Under the pieces are notes generated by a model. That model ran no database searches. It was not told the origin of the DNA and saw only the letters and a list, made by a program, of their open reading frames with translations. This document shows, piece after piece, positions 21,810-32,926 of a DNA stretch of 64,000 bases. The stretch is taken from positions 2,418,001 through 2,482,000 of the forward strand of contig AP026164.1 of NCBI GenBank assembly GCA_030295235.1. The letters run 5' to 3'. Positions within the stretch are counted from its first letter, which is position 1; the number at the start of each line of letters is the position of its first letter. This DNA is from Fistulifera solaris. Taxonomy: Eukaryota; Bacillariophyta; Bacillariophyceae; Naviculales; Stauroneidaceae. Position numbers and translations under genes: made by a program.

Positions 21810-22958
21810 ATGGTGATCCCCAAAGGTGGTCTTTTCTCTCCAAAATCTCCGCGTTATTACTACAGGCGGTCCGAAGATGATGCCTCGACCGTTAAGACGG
21901 GCAGCTCGGTGATTTCGCTGAACAAGGGCAGAGATCGTACTTACAGCAGAGGGAGATCACGTTTCGATGACACACACGACGAATACGACACCATCTCTCC
22001 AGACGACTCTTCACTAGACCGACAGATATTCTTTCCATCCAACACACGGTCGAAAAGCCGCAGTAGACTTCATCTCTCCAGTTCGGACATGTCAGCCACT
22101 CGATCTCGCGACGAAAGCGCGGCATCACCCGATGAGCGTCATAGTCGAAGTAGATCCAAATCCAGGTCTCGACTGGCGCCATCCTCGTCCATGATGTCAG
22201 AATCATCGACCATGACTTCCCGAGTGACATCAAAACTCAACAAACTGGCGGCTTCCATCCGAACACGAGATAGTCCAAAAGCCGCCGCGAAACGTGATCA
22301 TCTTCAAGACGAAAAGAAAATACTGAAACTCATTACGGATGGTCTCTGGAGCCACGACCCCAAAGTCATCGAAGACGTTCTCAACAAACTCAGCAATCTC
22401 ATGTTCACGGTCGACGAAGAACTCAAGACTTTTCGGAGGGATGCCATATTTCAATCCGGGGGACACTTGGCCATCGTCCAAGCCATGCGACGCAATAGCA
22501 AGCATAAAGGAATTGCCACCCAAGGTTGTCGAGCTCTCGCCAATTCTACCTGGGAAACCTCGGACTTCATGACAGCCATCGCGGCTGTCGGAGGAATTGG
22601 TGTTATTTTGGAATGCATGGAACAGTTTCCGCACGACGAGCTGGTGCAAATCTGTGCCGTTTGTGCGCTGCGTAATCTCAGCTCCATGAAACGGATCGCG
22701 AGTATCATCTTGGAACGAGATGGTCTCAAAACAGTGCTCACCGCGATGCAAACATTTAAAACGAATAGCAACATCCAAGAATGCTGTTGTTGGACTATAG
22801 CACATCTTTGTCTGGATAAAGACAACAAATCGTACATTGAAAAAGGAAAATGTCTGCAGTGGATTGGAGCAGCCGTCGATAATCATCCAAATGAAACGGA
22901 TGTGTTAGCTTCTGCCAAGCAAGCCAGCAAACGTATCTGGGAGATTATTCTGGCCTAA
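21810..22958 (+). CDS. Armadillo-repeat protein with RS-rich N-terminus (tandem copy 1)
   Basis: First in-frame ATG at 21810, giving 382 residues. The N-terminal third has many arginine/serine stretches (SRGRSRF, RSKSRSRL). The rest is a helical repeat: LITDGLWSHDPKVIEDVLNK, GGHLAIVQAMRRN, TQGCRALANSTW, VGGIGVILECMEQF, VCALRNLSS, DGLKTVLTAMQTF and WTIAHLCLDKDNKSYIEKGK. This is armadillo-like (VQ-x-A-x-RAL-N and IV-x-AM patterns), suggesting a protein-binding scaffold. A clear paralogue follows at 23.7-24.5 kb in the same orientation, so a local duplication produced the pair. The function is not known. Confidence 0.75.
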   Translation: MVIPKGGLFSPKSPRYYYRRSEDDASTVKTGSSVISLNKGRDRTYSRGRSRFDDTHDEYDTISPDDSSLDRQIFFPSNTRSKSRSRLHLSSSDMSATRSRDESAASPDERHSRSRSKSRSRLAPSSSMMSESSTMTSRVTSKLNKLAASIRTRDSPKAAAKRDHLQDEKKILKLITDGLWSHDPKVIEDVLNKLSNLMFTVDEELKTFRRDAIFQSGGHLAIVQAMRRNSKHKGIATQGCRALANSTWETSDFMTAIAAVGGIGVILECMEQFPHDELVQICAVCALRNLSSMKRIASIILERDGLKTVLTAMQTFKTNSNIQECCCWTIAHLCLDKDNKSYIEKGKCLQWIGAAVDNHPNETDVLASAKQASKRIWEIILA

Positions 22959-23508
22959 AACGTGGTCAAGAAACTTGTGGCTACTGCAAATAGAATAAGA
23001 GTATATGTAACTTTCATAATCTTCTATCGCCCTCATTATTTTCCAAGCTGCCTACCTTATATCACTGAAGAACTGTGATTGTTTTTAATTTGCTTACATG
23101 GAGCCGTTCTCTCGCGTATTGTAACGGATTTCATTTTCAGGGCTTACATCCTCAGCAGATTCTTAATGGCTTTGGAAACAAGAACTAATAAAATGGTGGG
23201 TAATTTGATATTCAAAGACGAAACGGAGCTCGTAGGACCTCTAGATTTATTGCCATCGATGAACGCATAAGATCATTTCCGGGACTGAATATAAAGTAAG
23301 TCCGAAGCCTTACGCAATACTCCATACCAGGTATCCCTACCTAGTATTGATATGAAAAATTTATATAACGAGCTTACCGGTACCCAACGGAAACTTGTCT
23401 ATCGCCAAGAAACTGATTCTGCACCATAAATAATCGCCGATCAAACCATTACATCCATCGCATCTCATTAACAACGGAGCAAACGACACACACACTAAAG
23501 CGTCGACC
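22959..23508. other. Intergenic region
   Basis: No conserved gene. TACCAGGTA lies at 23325-23333, about 175 bases upstream of the ATG at 23509. Confidence 0.5.
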
Positions 23509-24517
23509 ATGCTGAGATTCGGGCGTGGCAAACCTTTACGTGAACGTGACGAAGAAGTTGTTCTCCGCTTGAATCTCAACGGAGTTAGAGATCGTCGGAA
23601 ACACCAGCAACAGAATGAAGAGCAAAGCAAAAGACTTTGAAACATCATCGCGACGAAAAAAGGCAAGATGATCATTTAACCATTGCTTCTCGGTGGTCAC
23701 GCACCTCTCCTGGTCATCCTCCGAGACACCGAAACGAAACGCCGAGAACCGAGAGCTGCAATCACCGGCAAGCCTCTCGACAAGCTCCGATCACCATAGC
23801 TTGAATAGTAACTTTTCAGGAAACAAAGACAGAAAGGACGGCGAAGAGAATGCTATCCAACGACTGATCATTGACGATCTCTGGAATGACAACCCGGCGA
23901 TTGTAGAGAAGGGCTTGAAGACGCTCTCGGGTATTGTAGGCACGAAGAAAACGGAGATTGATGAAAAGTCATATCGTGAGATTATTTTCCGGGCTGGTGG
24001 GCATCTTGCGATCGTCCAAGCGATGAAGAAACACAAAACGTCGGAGGCGGTCCAGAAAGAAGGGTGTAGGGCGCTTGGGATTGCTGCCGAAGAAATTATT
24101 GACACGACTTCGCATGACAACGCGATCGCCACGGTGGGGGGAATCGACGCAATTCTATCAGCGATGCGGAACTTTCGCAACAATGAGCAAGTACAGGATT
24201 TTGGATGTGGAGCACTACAGAATTTAACAGGTGTAAAAGAGAATTCCAAGCTTTTGATTGAAAAGGATGGTTTGGCAGTCCTTCTTATGTCAATGAAAAC
24301 TTTCCCGCAAAGTGTAAATGTGCAAGAAAGTGCTTGTTGGACAATCGTCAATCTTTGTCTTCGGAAAGAGAATAGGTCTAGGATAGAAAAGGCTAGGTGT
24401 CTGAGTACTGTTGCTTCTGTCATCGACAATCATCCGAGAAGTCCCCAACTCAAGGTGGCAGCACAAGAGGCACTTCAACACCTACTCTTGCTTCTAATTT
24501 CAGAGCGTGATAAGTGA
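23509..24517 (+). CDS. Armadillo-repeat protein (tandem copy 2), 5' end unresolved
   Basis: The conserved part (23850-24517) parallels copy 1 repeat for repeat: LIIDDLWNDNPAIVEKGLK, GGHLAIVQAMKKH, KEGCRALGIAA, VGGIDAILSAMRNF, FGCGALQNLTG, DGLAVLLMSMKTF and WTIVNLCLRKENRSRIEKAR. Its frame is open from about 23672 but has no ATG. An upstream ATG at 23509 begins a short basic frame (MLRFGRGKPLRERDEEV...) that stops at about 23640. The true protein probably joins the two, either by an unseen intron or because of consensus indels in the A-rich stretch 23610-23665. It lacks the RS-rich extension of copy 1. Confidence 0.7.
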
Positions 24518-24650
24518 AAGTTGAAGTTGAACGGCTTCTACATTTATGACGTAGCTTGGCAACTATAGGAACAGCAACGTAATTATAAACTTTTCTCTTG
24601 AGCATCGGACGCATCAGCGATAGAGACGCTCCCAGTATGACTGTTCGACT

Positions 24651-27600
24651 TTAGCAGGAAAGGAAACGCCGCAAGCTGATCAGTCTTCGCCTTAGCCCCC
24701 ATTTCTCATAAGTTCTGCGTGCCAATATGAGACTGTCGATGGCCTCGTCGTCTCTGCCACATTCTCTCAGAAAAATACTTCTATGCTCGGCAATTAGGGC
24801 TTGATGCAACAGAGATGTTCCTTGATTGCTACAAAGAGCTGCATCGTCAAAAGATGCGAGCGCTCGTTCGTTCTTCGCCTCAACGACATGTAGAAGCGCT
24901 TCTAAGAAATGCACTTGATGACTGTGGTCTTCCGGAACAAGTTCTGCCCTTTTCCGTACGAGTTTGAGACATCGCTTTGCTTGCCTTATTTTTCGCCACC
25001 TCCCGGTTGGAGAAGTATGAGCTAGTATCAGCTTACTTGCCCCACCAAAGAACAAAACACAGCATCTCGAGAACTTTGATTGAACGGAAGGGATTGACTG
25101 ATAGAATTCGAAGATGCGCTCCGCCTGTTCGTAATCGTTCATCGTGAAAGCGACAATAATGCCACACATACATAATACGCTCTGCGCGGCTCGATTCCCT
25201 TGTCGTTCTGCCAGCTCTTCAGTTTCTTTTTGGTTGAGGAATGATCCCGTCAGCTCCATGGGGTCCGCTGTTCGACCAAGAAGATTTTCCATTGCTTGTA
25301 AAACGATGTTAAACAGGATCAGCATATTGTCATGTCGGAATGCATTCAACACTTTGCGGTGTTCAACTCCAGACTGAAGCAATCCGCTAATAGATTCAGA
25401 GCCTAGAAATCGAAAAATTGTAGCGATATAAAGACATCCCGTGGAACTGGTTGTGTCACCACTAACTAATCCAGCTCTATATCCACTCATCAGTGGTTCG
25501 ACGACCATCCGAACCGACATTGTCTCTGTAAATGTCAAACCATAAACTAACGCATAGACGCGACTCACCCATGCCTTGGCATCATACTTTTCCATGATGT
25601 CAAGCGTCAGTTGACCGTACTGCTGTGCAAGTTCGGTGTTTGAAATCATCGCCATTATAACGGAAAACATGGCAAACGCACTGACACTTTCTGCATTCAT
25701 ACCGTAATCCAGTGTCAATCGAATCATAGCCATCGATAAGGGTATCTGATACGGTGACTTGGAAAGAAATGCACTAGTAAATGTTTGTGCAAGAATTTCC
25801 ATCGCGGCCTGTGTCTCGCGGCACGTCATTACAGGTAGCGAGAGAATATCGGATGGCTGAAACTTCTTCAGTTTGCGTTTCGTTCTCAAAAGATCGACAG
25901 CGATCTGCACATTGCCGACTCTTCCTGGGATAGGTATTTTGAGCTTTTTAATCAACTGCAATCCTAGTTGAATGGACTCCTCGAAACGTAGTTGGGAGGA
26001 GTAAGAGCTGATAGTAACCCTATGAGCTAAAACGGAATCAAAGAAAGACCTTGCGTTCTCAATGACCTCTCCAGCAAGTCTCTCAGCGTGGTCACAATTC
26101 CCAACGACGTGCTCAACCTCGGCTGATGCGGTGTATATACTGAGCGAAAGATCGTATTGATCTCTCCAATGTCGCGGCGGAAGTAATTCACGAGCATCCT
26201 GAAACTTGTAAGCGGCTGCAGTAAAACGTGTCGATTTTAAATAACACTTTCCAGCTAAGAAGACAATTTCAGCAAATTTAACCCTCTCGTCTGCGTTATC
26301 AACGAGATGAAGACTTTGGCGCAATAAGCGTGAAATGATAGCAGCGTTTTCTTCGACGCCAATTGTTCCATCTAGCTTGTCCACAAGAGTGCGAGCAGCG
26401 CCGAGACAGAGATGAGAGTTTTCTATCTCAGTGAAAAGGGTAGAGCACGCTTCTTGTACTTTGTCATGATAGAATTCATAGTATGCAGTTTGGCAGACTT
26501 GTCGAACAATCCCTGACGATTTTTTTGAACTCGGTAGCTGCAAGAATGTGCTGGTCATCGTGATTTAGAGCCAAAGAAACGAGTCTTGAGTCAAACGTTG
26601 TTCCCATGAACGAAGCGAGGGTCAGTGCTCTCTGTGTTTCAAAGGACAGTTCATGCAACTTTAAAGTAATCACATCATTGATGGCTCCTCGTGAAGTTGT
26701 GTTTCCTATCAACTTGTTTAATGCCGCCAAGTCGCCCTGTAGAATACCTTCCTTCTCAGAAACAGCCCCCATTGATTTTAGGGTGCGAAACAATTCCAGC
26801 GTGTAAAACAAATTCCCTTCAGCTTGTTGATGTATTATCTCGGAGCACTGCCGGCATTGCGATTTTGACAAACCAGACGAATGTGAAACGAGATCGCACA
26901 CCTCCTCAATATCCAGCTCTCGCAGGTAAAGATCTTTAATACATAGGCCCTCGTCCTCCATCTCACGTAATAAAATAGATAAATCGGAGTCCACTGACAC
27001 CTCCTCGCTGCGACAGGCTGCGATAACCTGCAGTCCATCAATTTGCTTTCTCAGTATGGCCGATAGCATGGCCAAGCAGCCAGGCTCAGCCCATTGTAGA
27101 TCGTCCAAAAACAGTAAAACCGTCTGCTTTCTTTCGAGACACACAAACTCCAAGAAGCGTGTCACTACATGTCGCAATCGGATCAGGAGCTCTATCCCTT
27201 GATACGTTGCCACACTCGGTGCATCGTGCTTCGGTAATACGTTTGACAAAGGCGGTATTGCTGTCATCAAAAGTCCGATTTCTCCATCAACAGCATTTGG
27301 TAAAGTCTCTTTTAGATTGATAAGCTCATCGGCGTCAAGGCTCGCCAGTAATTGCTCCGTAAGGTCCGTAAGAGCTGCACCAAACGGCATGTAGGTTGCA
27401 AAGCACATTTGATCGAATTTTCCCCGGCAAAATAATCAAACCGGTCACTGAACCGGAGAGCTAAGCTCGTTTTGCCCGATCCACTGGTTCCGGTCAAAAG
27501 AATCAGCGATGGCTTGGAATTTATTATGTTTTGAAGTTCTTGTTCCTCGCGAAGGCGGCATTTCCAAGGAGCCTTGATTTGTATAAGCTGATTTGACAAC

Positions 27601-27710
27601 GCCTCTTCATCCAACATCACGTCGATGGAACTTGTTGCAGCAGATCGAAGTAAAGGCTTTGATCCGTCTCCTTCTGAAGACGAAGTAGGAATAGAGTCAA
27701 CGCCTGTCAT
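24651..27710 (-). CDS. STAND-type AAA_16 ATPase with TPR-like C-terminus
   Basis: The ATG at 27710 begins MTGVDSIPTSSSEG. Walker A is LILLTGTSGSGKTSLALRF, introduced by LREEQELQNII as in AAA_16 proteins. Walker B is TVLLFLDDLQWAEP. A winged-helix-like part follows (HELSFETQRALTLASFMG), then about 600 residues of TPR-like helices (AAYKFQDARELLPP, ARTLVDKLDG), ending in LARRTYEKWGLRRRLISLRR. That ending is very like the module preceding kinase or cyclase domains in large bacterial and eukaryotic signalling proteins, but no effector domain follows here. Two one-base frame changes occur, at the T4/C4 tract 27418-27425 and at the T7 run 26520-26526; conservation continues through both. Likely an ATP-dependent molecular switch in signalling. 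About 1,020 residues. Confidence 0.75.
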
Positions 27711-28484
27711 GCTTGAATAAAAGTAACGAGAACACGCAAAACGATGCGCTATGCACCACTGATCGCTTGGTCTGTTACAACGAGAATAGAGCGAGGTTGC
27801 AAATTGCAAAGTTGCGTTTGCGAAGCGAACAAGTACCAGGTACTACGTATTCGTACACGCAGCCTGGAAAACGGGATGGTTTTTGTTCGTCGTTCTTTGA
27901 TGACCGAAGACCGAAGACTAAAACACTACCTCACTTTCAGAAAGAGCCAGAAGCCAGAAAATTGTTTTAAAGAGCAAGTTGACTGTAAGACTTTTTGCTA
28001 AAGGCACGTGCCACAAAGTTCTATTTCCCCTTATAGTCTTTGCCCAATGCTTGGGGCTTATGCTTAAAGTAGAACGTCCACCACAGTTCTACAGTCTACT
28101 CTGGGCAGCACTCTCTAATTCAGTTGTTTTGGAACGTCAGTACAATTTGTACTTGCCGAGTGGTGAGTTGTGAAAAAATGTCTAGTTAACGAATAACGAA
28201 GCCGAGAGCAGAGTGATGGATCATGGATCCTACTCCTACAATGTTTCGGATACAAAGTGTACCGTAGAAGATACCGCTGCGACTACCGAAAGCAGCGGAG
28301 AAACGGAGAAAACCAAGTACCGGTACCGGTACCCGGTAGTCGGAAAAACGGCGGAGGTACGGAACGGTACCGTACCAGTATACTTTGTACGTAGGTATGC
28401 TGTGACGAAAACGAGGAACGAACACAGCACACGGCACAACTCTCTCAACATCGCACAATTATATAAATACATTTATAGATAGCT
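27711..28484. other. Divergent intergenic region
   Basis: Contains TACCAGGTA at 27834-27842, about 125 bases upstream of the STAND ATPase start. A dense GGTACCGGTACC palindromic cluster lies at about 28315-28345, upstream of the next gene. No gene is supported. Confidence 0.5.
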
Positions 28485-29183
28485 ATGAAAGCAATTGTGA
28501 AACCTTTTCTCATTTCGTTTACATTGATAGATGTGTCGGCCTTATTTCTGAGTGATCTCGCGACTCCTTGCTTACTGATCGATGTTGGCTTTCTCCATAA
28601 ACAACAAGCGTCGGCAATGGAACCATTTCCGCTTCCCCGATTGCAAATAGGTTCATACTCACTTGTTCCCAAAGTGTTCCAATGTTCAGATCGGTATACT
28701 GAGGGAACAGGTTTCTTAGCAATGGATGATGCCTTGACACCGGGCGTATGCTATCTTCACACGACCGTTGTAGAACCGACAAATGAAGAAGCAAGCGACG
28801 CTCGGAATTTAGCAGAACTGGATCTACCGGAGAATTCTTCATACAAGGCGCATTTGGTGCTAGGATTGAACAATCATCACGTGATATCGTACTACTGGGC
28901 TAGATCTGCCGGCGCGGGAAGTTCCATGGAGGCACCTGGTATCGAGCTCGTCTCGAACAAGTTGCGATGGCTCTCGGACGATTGGAAGGAATGTAACTCA
29001 AATGATGGCAAGCGCAGCGAGTGGGTTGCTTTCTTGAGACCCAAAGACACGGTACAGCTTTTACCCGACGAAGATTGGCGGTCATGGGAACTGCCAATTT
29101 GGGGAGTTAGTTCTCGTGGACGACCACTGGGAAGTGAACCGGCTGTAATTTGCGCATGGGATAGAATCGACTTGCCAGAGTGA
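28485..29183 (+). CDS. Hypothetical protein, 232 aa
   Basis: An uninterrupted frame with ATG just after an AT-rich TATATAAAT stretch (28460-28468). The N-terminus is hydrophobic (IVKPFLISFTLIDVSALFL) and could be a signal or organelle presequence. The remainder is a soluble alpha/beta-looking domain with LVLGLNNHHVISYYWARSAG and PKDTVQLLPDEDWRSW. I do not recognise the family. A possible 76-nt intron (29180-29255) near the stop codon would change only the last residues and is not required. Confidence 0.6.
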   Translation: MKAIVKPFLISFTLIDVSALFLSDLATPCLLIDVGFLHKQQASAMEPFPLPRLQIGSYSLVPKVFQCSDRYTEGTGFLAMDDALTPGVCYLHTTVVEPTNEEASDARNLAELDLPENSSYKAHLVLGLNNHHVISYYWARSAGAGSSMEAPGIELVSNKLRWLSDDWKECNSNDGKRSEWVAFLRPKDTVQLLPDEDWRSWELPIWGVSSRGRPLGSEPAVICAWDRIDLPE

Positions 29184-29225
29184 TTGGCCAATACTTCACA
29201 CACCCTGCTCTTTCGTTGGCAATCG

Positions 29226-29360
29226 ATGAGTTCTACTTTGAGTTGTGTTTTGCAGAAAATCCATGAGCGATTATCAGAAAGGAACGATCAGCTCGCTATG
29301 TTGAGGCAAGATCTGAAGAGACTCATGGATAGTCATCAGACAATTCTCGTCAGCGAATAA
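29226..29360 (+). CDS. Small coiled-coil reading frame, 44 aa
   Basis: ATG at 29226. It encodes an amphipathic helix with heptad leucines (LQKIHERLSERNDQLAMLRQ continuing DLKRLMDSHQTIL). It may be a stand-alone small protein, or an exon of the gene ending at 30196. The evidence is only the helix character. Confidence 0.3.
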   Translation: MSSTLSCVLQKIHERLSERNDQLAMLRQDLKRLMDSHQTILVSE

Positions 29361-29374
29361 TTAGTACTCCTCAA

Positions 29375-30196
29375 ATGCCTCTTGGAGAAATGAGTATTTC
29401 ATGTGTGAAGCAGTCGCCATGGCTTTGTTTGTTTGACGGTATACATCTTGTAAAAGGAAGTTCCTTGACAAAAGTAAATCCTTTTAGCATTGTATCGCCT
29501 TTTCATGAGAAGCAACCGGAGACAGGGGTGCTTTCCCAGGGACAATCTACAGCGGAGGGTTTAGTCGTTTCGTCCCTTTATTTTAATTGAGAGGGTAAGG
29601 CGCTAGGGCTCAACAAGCGTCCTTATCGCAACGAAGCTGAAAACGACGCTCCCTCGGCAAAGCCTCCCCCTCGAGCATTAAAGGTATCCACTCCCCAGCA
29701 AATCGCTATCCCTCAACCCACGGAGCCACAAATAGAAAGCGGCGCTGAGTCGACTCCGTCAAGAGCATCGCTCCCTTTCGCATCGGACCTGCCTTACTTT
29801 TTTGCAAGATCCAACACTTCGCCACAGATCTCCCAGCAACTCATAACTTTGTCGCGGTCTTTCTTTCTGCAGCACCAGGCTTTGCGGCAGGCCGAGGAAG
29901 AAAGATGCGAGCTACTCAATACCCTCGACTCTCAGAGAAACATCATGAATACTGGCCAGTCGTTACACCTATTCGTCCTGTACCAATTGCTTCAAGAAGA
30001 GGCACACCAGCAACGCCTTCAGAACTCGCTTCTTCAACTTTTCCCGCAATTGTCATTGAATCGAAATGCTCGTCCCTTTGTCAATCTTGCTCCAGAAGCG
30101 GCTCAATTGAGCGGACAAAGTCAACCCAGTGCGGAAGACGAGGCATTGGCTCGTTACATTCGTGAACTTTTGCGATTTCGACGCGGCGGGCCGTAG
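29375..30196 (+). CDS. Hypothetical glutamine/leucine-rich protein, gene structure unresolved
   Basis: One reading frame runs from 29375 to 30196 with a single in-frame TGA at 29588-29590. The second part has no early ATG and encodes proline-rich sequence, then helices RSFFLQHQALRQAEEERCEL, LHLFVLYQLLQEEAHQQRLQ and ARYIRELLRFRRGG. The stop may lie in a short intron, or the true gene may begin at 29590 as an exon. The family is not recognised. The amino-acid composition (Q/E/L helices) suggests a nuclear or scaffold protein, but this is speculation. Confidence 0.4.
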
Positions 30197-30830
30197 AAAT
30201 ACTATGTGTAAACAGTTTAGAAGTTAAATAATAATTAGCCAAAGTATTTTTGACTAGCATTTTTATCGAAGAGAACATTATCAACACTGCGTTATCGTTC
30301 AAACAAGAAAAGCGTGACTCATCGCACAACTCCAGTCGTGTTGAAAAACGATCTACAGTTTCGACTATAGTAAACGTTATGAAATGGCGGATGGCTCTAG
30401 GCAGAAAGCTATAGCGTAGCCGTACTTCTTTACCAAAAGACTCAGAGCTAGACTTGCAGTGAAGCTGATGCTTTCGTCGAGGTTGCCATTGATTTGTTTT
30501 GGACGTAATATAAAGCATTTACGCGCGCCATTATCTCGATCGAAAAAGTATGTTCTACTTTTACGCATTATCGTAGCTTAGCAAAGTTATAGACGTATAG
30601 AGATGTTTAAGCGTTCGTCCATGATGTTCTCGTGAATATTTTTGAAGTAGAAACGCATGTAGGTGCCAGTCATCGACTATAAAACGCATTATCAATTATG
30701 TGCTAGGATTATCTCAACGTAACGGAGATATTGCAGATGCATCGCGCGTCAACAAGGCCCCAATTCGGAGCAAGCCAGTTGCCCATAGACTCAAGAGATA
30801 CGATTTTTAATTACCAGTATCTATTGAGTT
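30197..30830. other. Intergenic region
   Basis: AT-rich. No conserved frame or RNA gene seen. Confidence 0.5.
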
Positions 30831-31892
30831 CTATGTTATTCTTGTAGCGCTTGATTGTGGTTTGCTGTTGCTCTCCGCCCACTTTTTCAGATCCTGAATC
30901 CACCACGCCATGACGAGAGGCGTAACTACCACGCCCATAAACGCTGCAATGCTGAGAGCAATGGTGGTCGATGAGGAACCTGAACTCCCTGTCGACGTTT
31001 GGTGTCCCAACCACGTCCACAACACCGTAAAGGTTCCGCCATGAATCAAGGTAGCCGCAGCAAACATCCACCATTGTATGACAGGCAACAAACTGGAACC
31101 AAAATTTTTTATCATTTCCGGAAAGCAACTAAATTTCATGAGAAAGGCAGTCAAGAGCGGAGAATGTGGATGTAAGGTGGTCGTAGTAGTCGTGTTTGAT
31201 TTGAAGGGAGAATACGAGCTTGCAGTCACAACTGACGAAGCCGACCCAGATGAAGACGCTTGATTAATGAGCTGAAAAATCTCATTATGCTCCAGTTGCG
31301 TGGCAACATGTTGATATAACCAACATCGCCCGATACCGAATGCCAACATGGCCCCCGTTAGCTTTCCCAGCAAACTAGCACCGACGGCTTTCCAACCCAA
31401 CACCATCCCTGCCGCGGTTTCCACCGGGATTGTTGATAAGCCACAAAATTCCCAAAGCGCCAGACCGCAGCTGTAATAGATCCAACCGAGTCGATTCGAT
31501 TGCAATGGTTCCAGCAACTCTAGAGTGCGTTGTAAGATCAAGTCTTTGTTGATGAGAGGCAACCAGATGGCGCGTTGTTGAAAGAGTATCAGCGATAAAA
31601 CGGCTAAGCTCCCGATCGTCCAGATAGAACGTCTCGTAGCACCTACTGGCACTTTCGTTGTACGTATGGTTGTTGTTTTTGTCGTCGTCGTCGTTGTTGT
31701 CGTTGTGATGGCGTCTTTCGTCGTGGCATTGTGCGCAGCTTTCTGGCTCACCGGCGGAACATTTGCTGCGCCTCCGCGAAAGTGTTGTAGTGGAACGACG
31801 GAATATCGATGCACGCGAAAGGCTTGCACGAGAGGCATGCAGGAATGATTTCTTCCGATAAGAACGAGAAAAAGACCGAGACGAAGAATCAT
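30831..31892 (-). CDS. Plastid-targeted VTT/DedA (SNARE-associated) membrane protein
   Basis: I choose the ATG at 31892, which starts a signal peptide MILRLGLFLVLIG and a cleavage motif VQAFRV, of diatom plastid type. A threonine-rich linker (nine-threonine run) follows. The VTT domain shows LSTIPVETAAGMVLGWKAVG and KLTGAMLAFGIGRCWLY, matching the P-x-E-x-x-AG-x-x-(F/L)G and GR motifs of DedA/TMEM41/VMP1 proteins. It continues to LLTAFLMKFSCFPEMIKNFG and two final membrane helices. These proteins act as lipid scramblases or transporters; plants and algae have plastid members. Upstream in-frame codons to 32066 give a longer, less credible N-terminus. Confidence 0.75.
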   Translation of the reverse strand: MILRLGLFLVLIGRNHSCMPLVQAFRVHRYSVVPLQHFRGGAANVPPVSQKAAHNATTKDAITTTTTTTTTKTTTIRTTKVPVGATRRSIWTIGSLAVLSLILFQQRAIWLPLINKDLILQRTLELLEPLQSNRLGWIYYSCGLALWEFCGLSTIPVETAAGMVLGWKAVGASLLGKLTGAMLAFGIGRCWLYQHVATQLEHNEIFQLINQASSSGSASSVVTASSYSPFKSNTTTTTTLHPHSPLLTAFLMKFSCFPEMIKNFGSSLLPVIQWWMFAAATLIHGGTFTVLWTWLGHQTSTGSSGSSSTTIALSIAAFMGVVVTPLVMAWWIQDLKKWAESNSKPQSSATRIT

Positions 31893-32926
31893 TCTTGTTA
31901 AATGCACCGATGTCTCTTTCTGACGAGGAGAATACAAAATGCTCTTCGATTCTAGTAAAAAGTCTTTTGACACTGTTAAAAAGGCAGTCAAATACAATAT
32001 TTGCAACAAAAGGGTTGGAACTACTGATGATTCAAGTTCATCATTGTCATCTCGATCATCATTCATCAGTCATGAATCATGAGTGAAAACGAGCCGTTGT
32101 GAGTCCCCGTCGTACTACCACTCGTGATAACTATAACCGCTGCCGTAGCGACACGATGTTCTCCTCGCGTCTCAGAAGATTCTTTATTTTGAGCCGCCGA
32201 CGGCGATTGAATCTCCGTTCTTTCTGCTAACTTGATAAGCTACTAGTATGGTTGTCGTTACTTCAAAGCTTTCAGCAAAATTTCAATACAATCCTCGATT
32301 TTTACCATGAAATCATTACGGATCATTCTGTTCCTTGTCCACTATAGGTCTAAACTGTAGGCTATCTTTTCACGACTGTAAATCTGTCATGAGTCATGAA
32401 TCAGCAATAATTCTTTCGAATCGGACTGGATACCTATTACTTCTTTCGTTCTACAAGCACGTCTGATAAAGACTTCAGCAGCTCTTCCACTGAGCTCCTT
32501 GATGACTCTTTCCTGTATAGTCGTTGCGGATCATAGTCTTTTGAGTGTACCAGGTACTTACTCAAATATTGTCCTTTCGATGACCCATATGCATGAGATT
32601 AGGGATAATGGGCTTGAAATCAAGAGGAAACTAACTAAGAACTATCCTATCGAGCGGAGAGCTACTTGCTTGAGGGTCACCTACTGTTTCCACAGGATAC
32701 AATGGCAGAGTGGTTCCGTTCGAGATGCTTTTCATAAGTCGTATATTTGTTGAGTTTTGCATTTTATTTTTGACGAACATCGCTAACTGCCACCCACTTC
32801 CAAGGTTGGAATCGCACTTTTGCCTTTCAGACGTCCACCGCACTGGCTCTAGTAAATTTACATAATAGCGTACACGTCTCGTCGGTCGACTCCTGCACGA
32901 AACTTCACAATATATGTTGCCACCCT
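31893..32926. other. Intergenic region
   Basis: No gene. TACCAGGTA at 32548-32556. The element TTTTCACGACTGTAAATCTG / TCATGAGTCATGA spans about 32368-32402, and a related TCATCAGTCATGAATCATGA lies at about 32061-32082. Confidence 0.5.

Noticed and set aside
29180-29255. Intron joining the 28.5-kb gene to the coiled-coil frame
   Set aside because: GT-AG sites exist, but splicing gives a different frame from the coiled coil and soon stops, so it is not supported.
32700-32760. tRNA-like string (tggcagagtggttccgttcgag)
   Set aside because: No acceptor stem, anticodon stem or T-arm pairing can be drawn around it.
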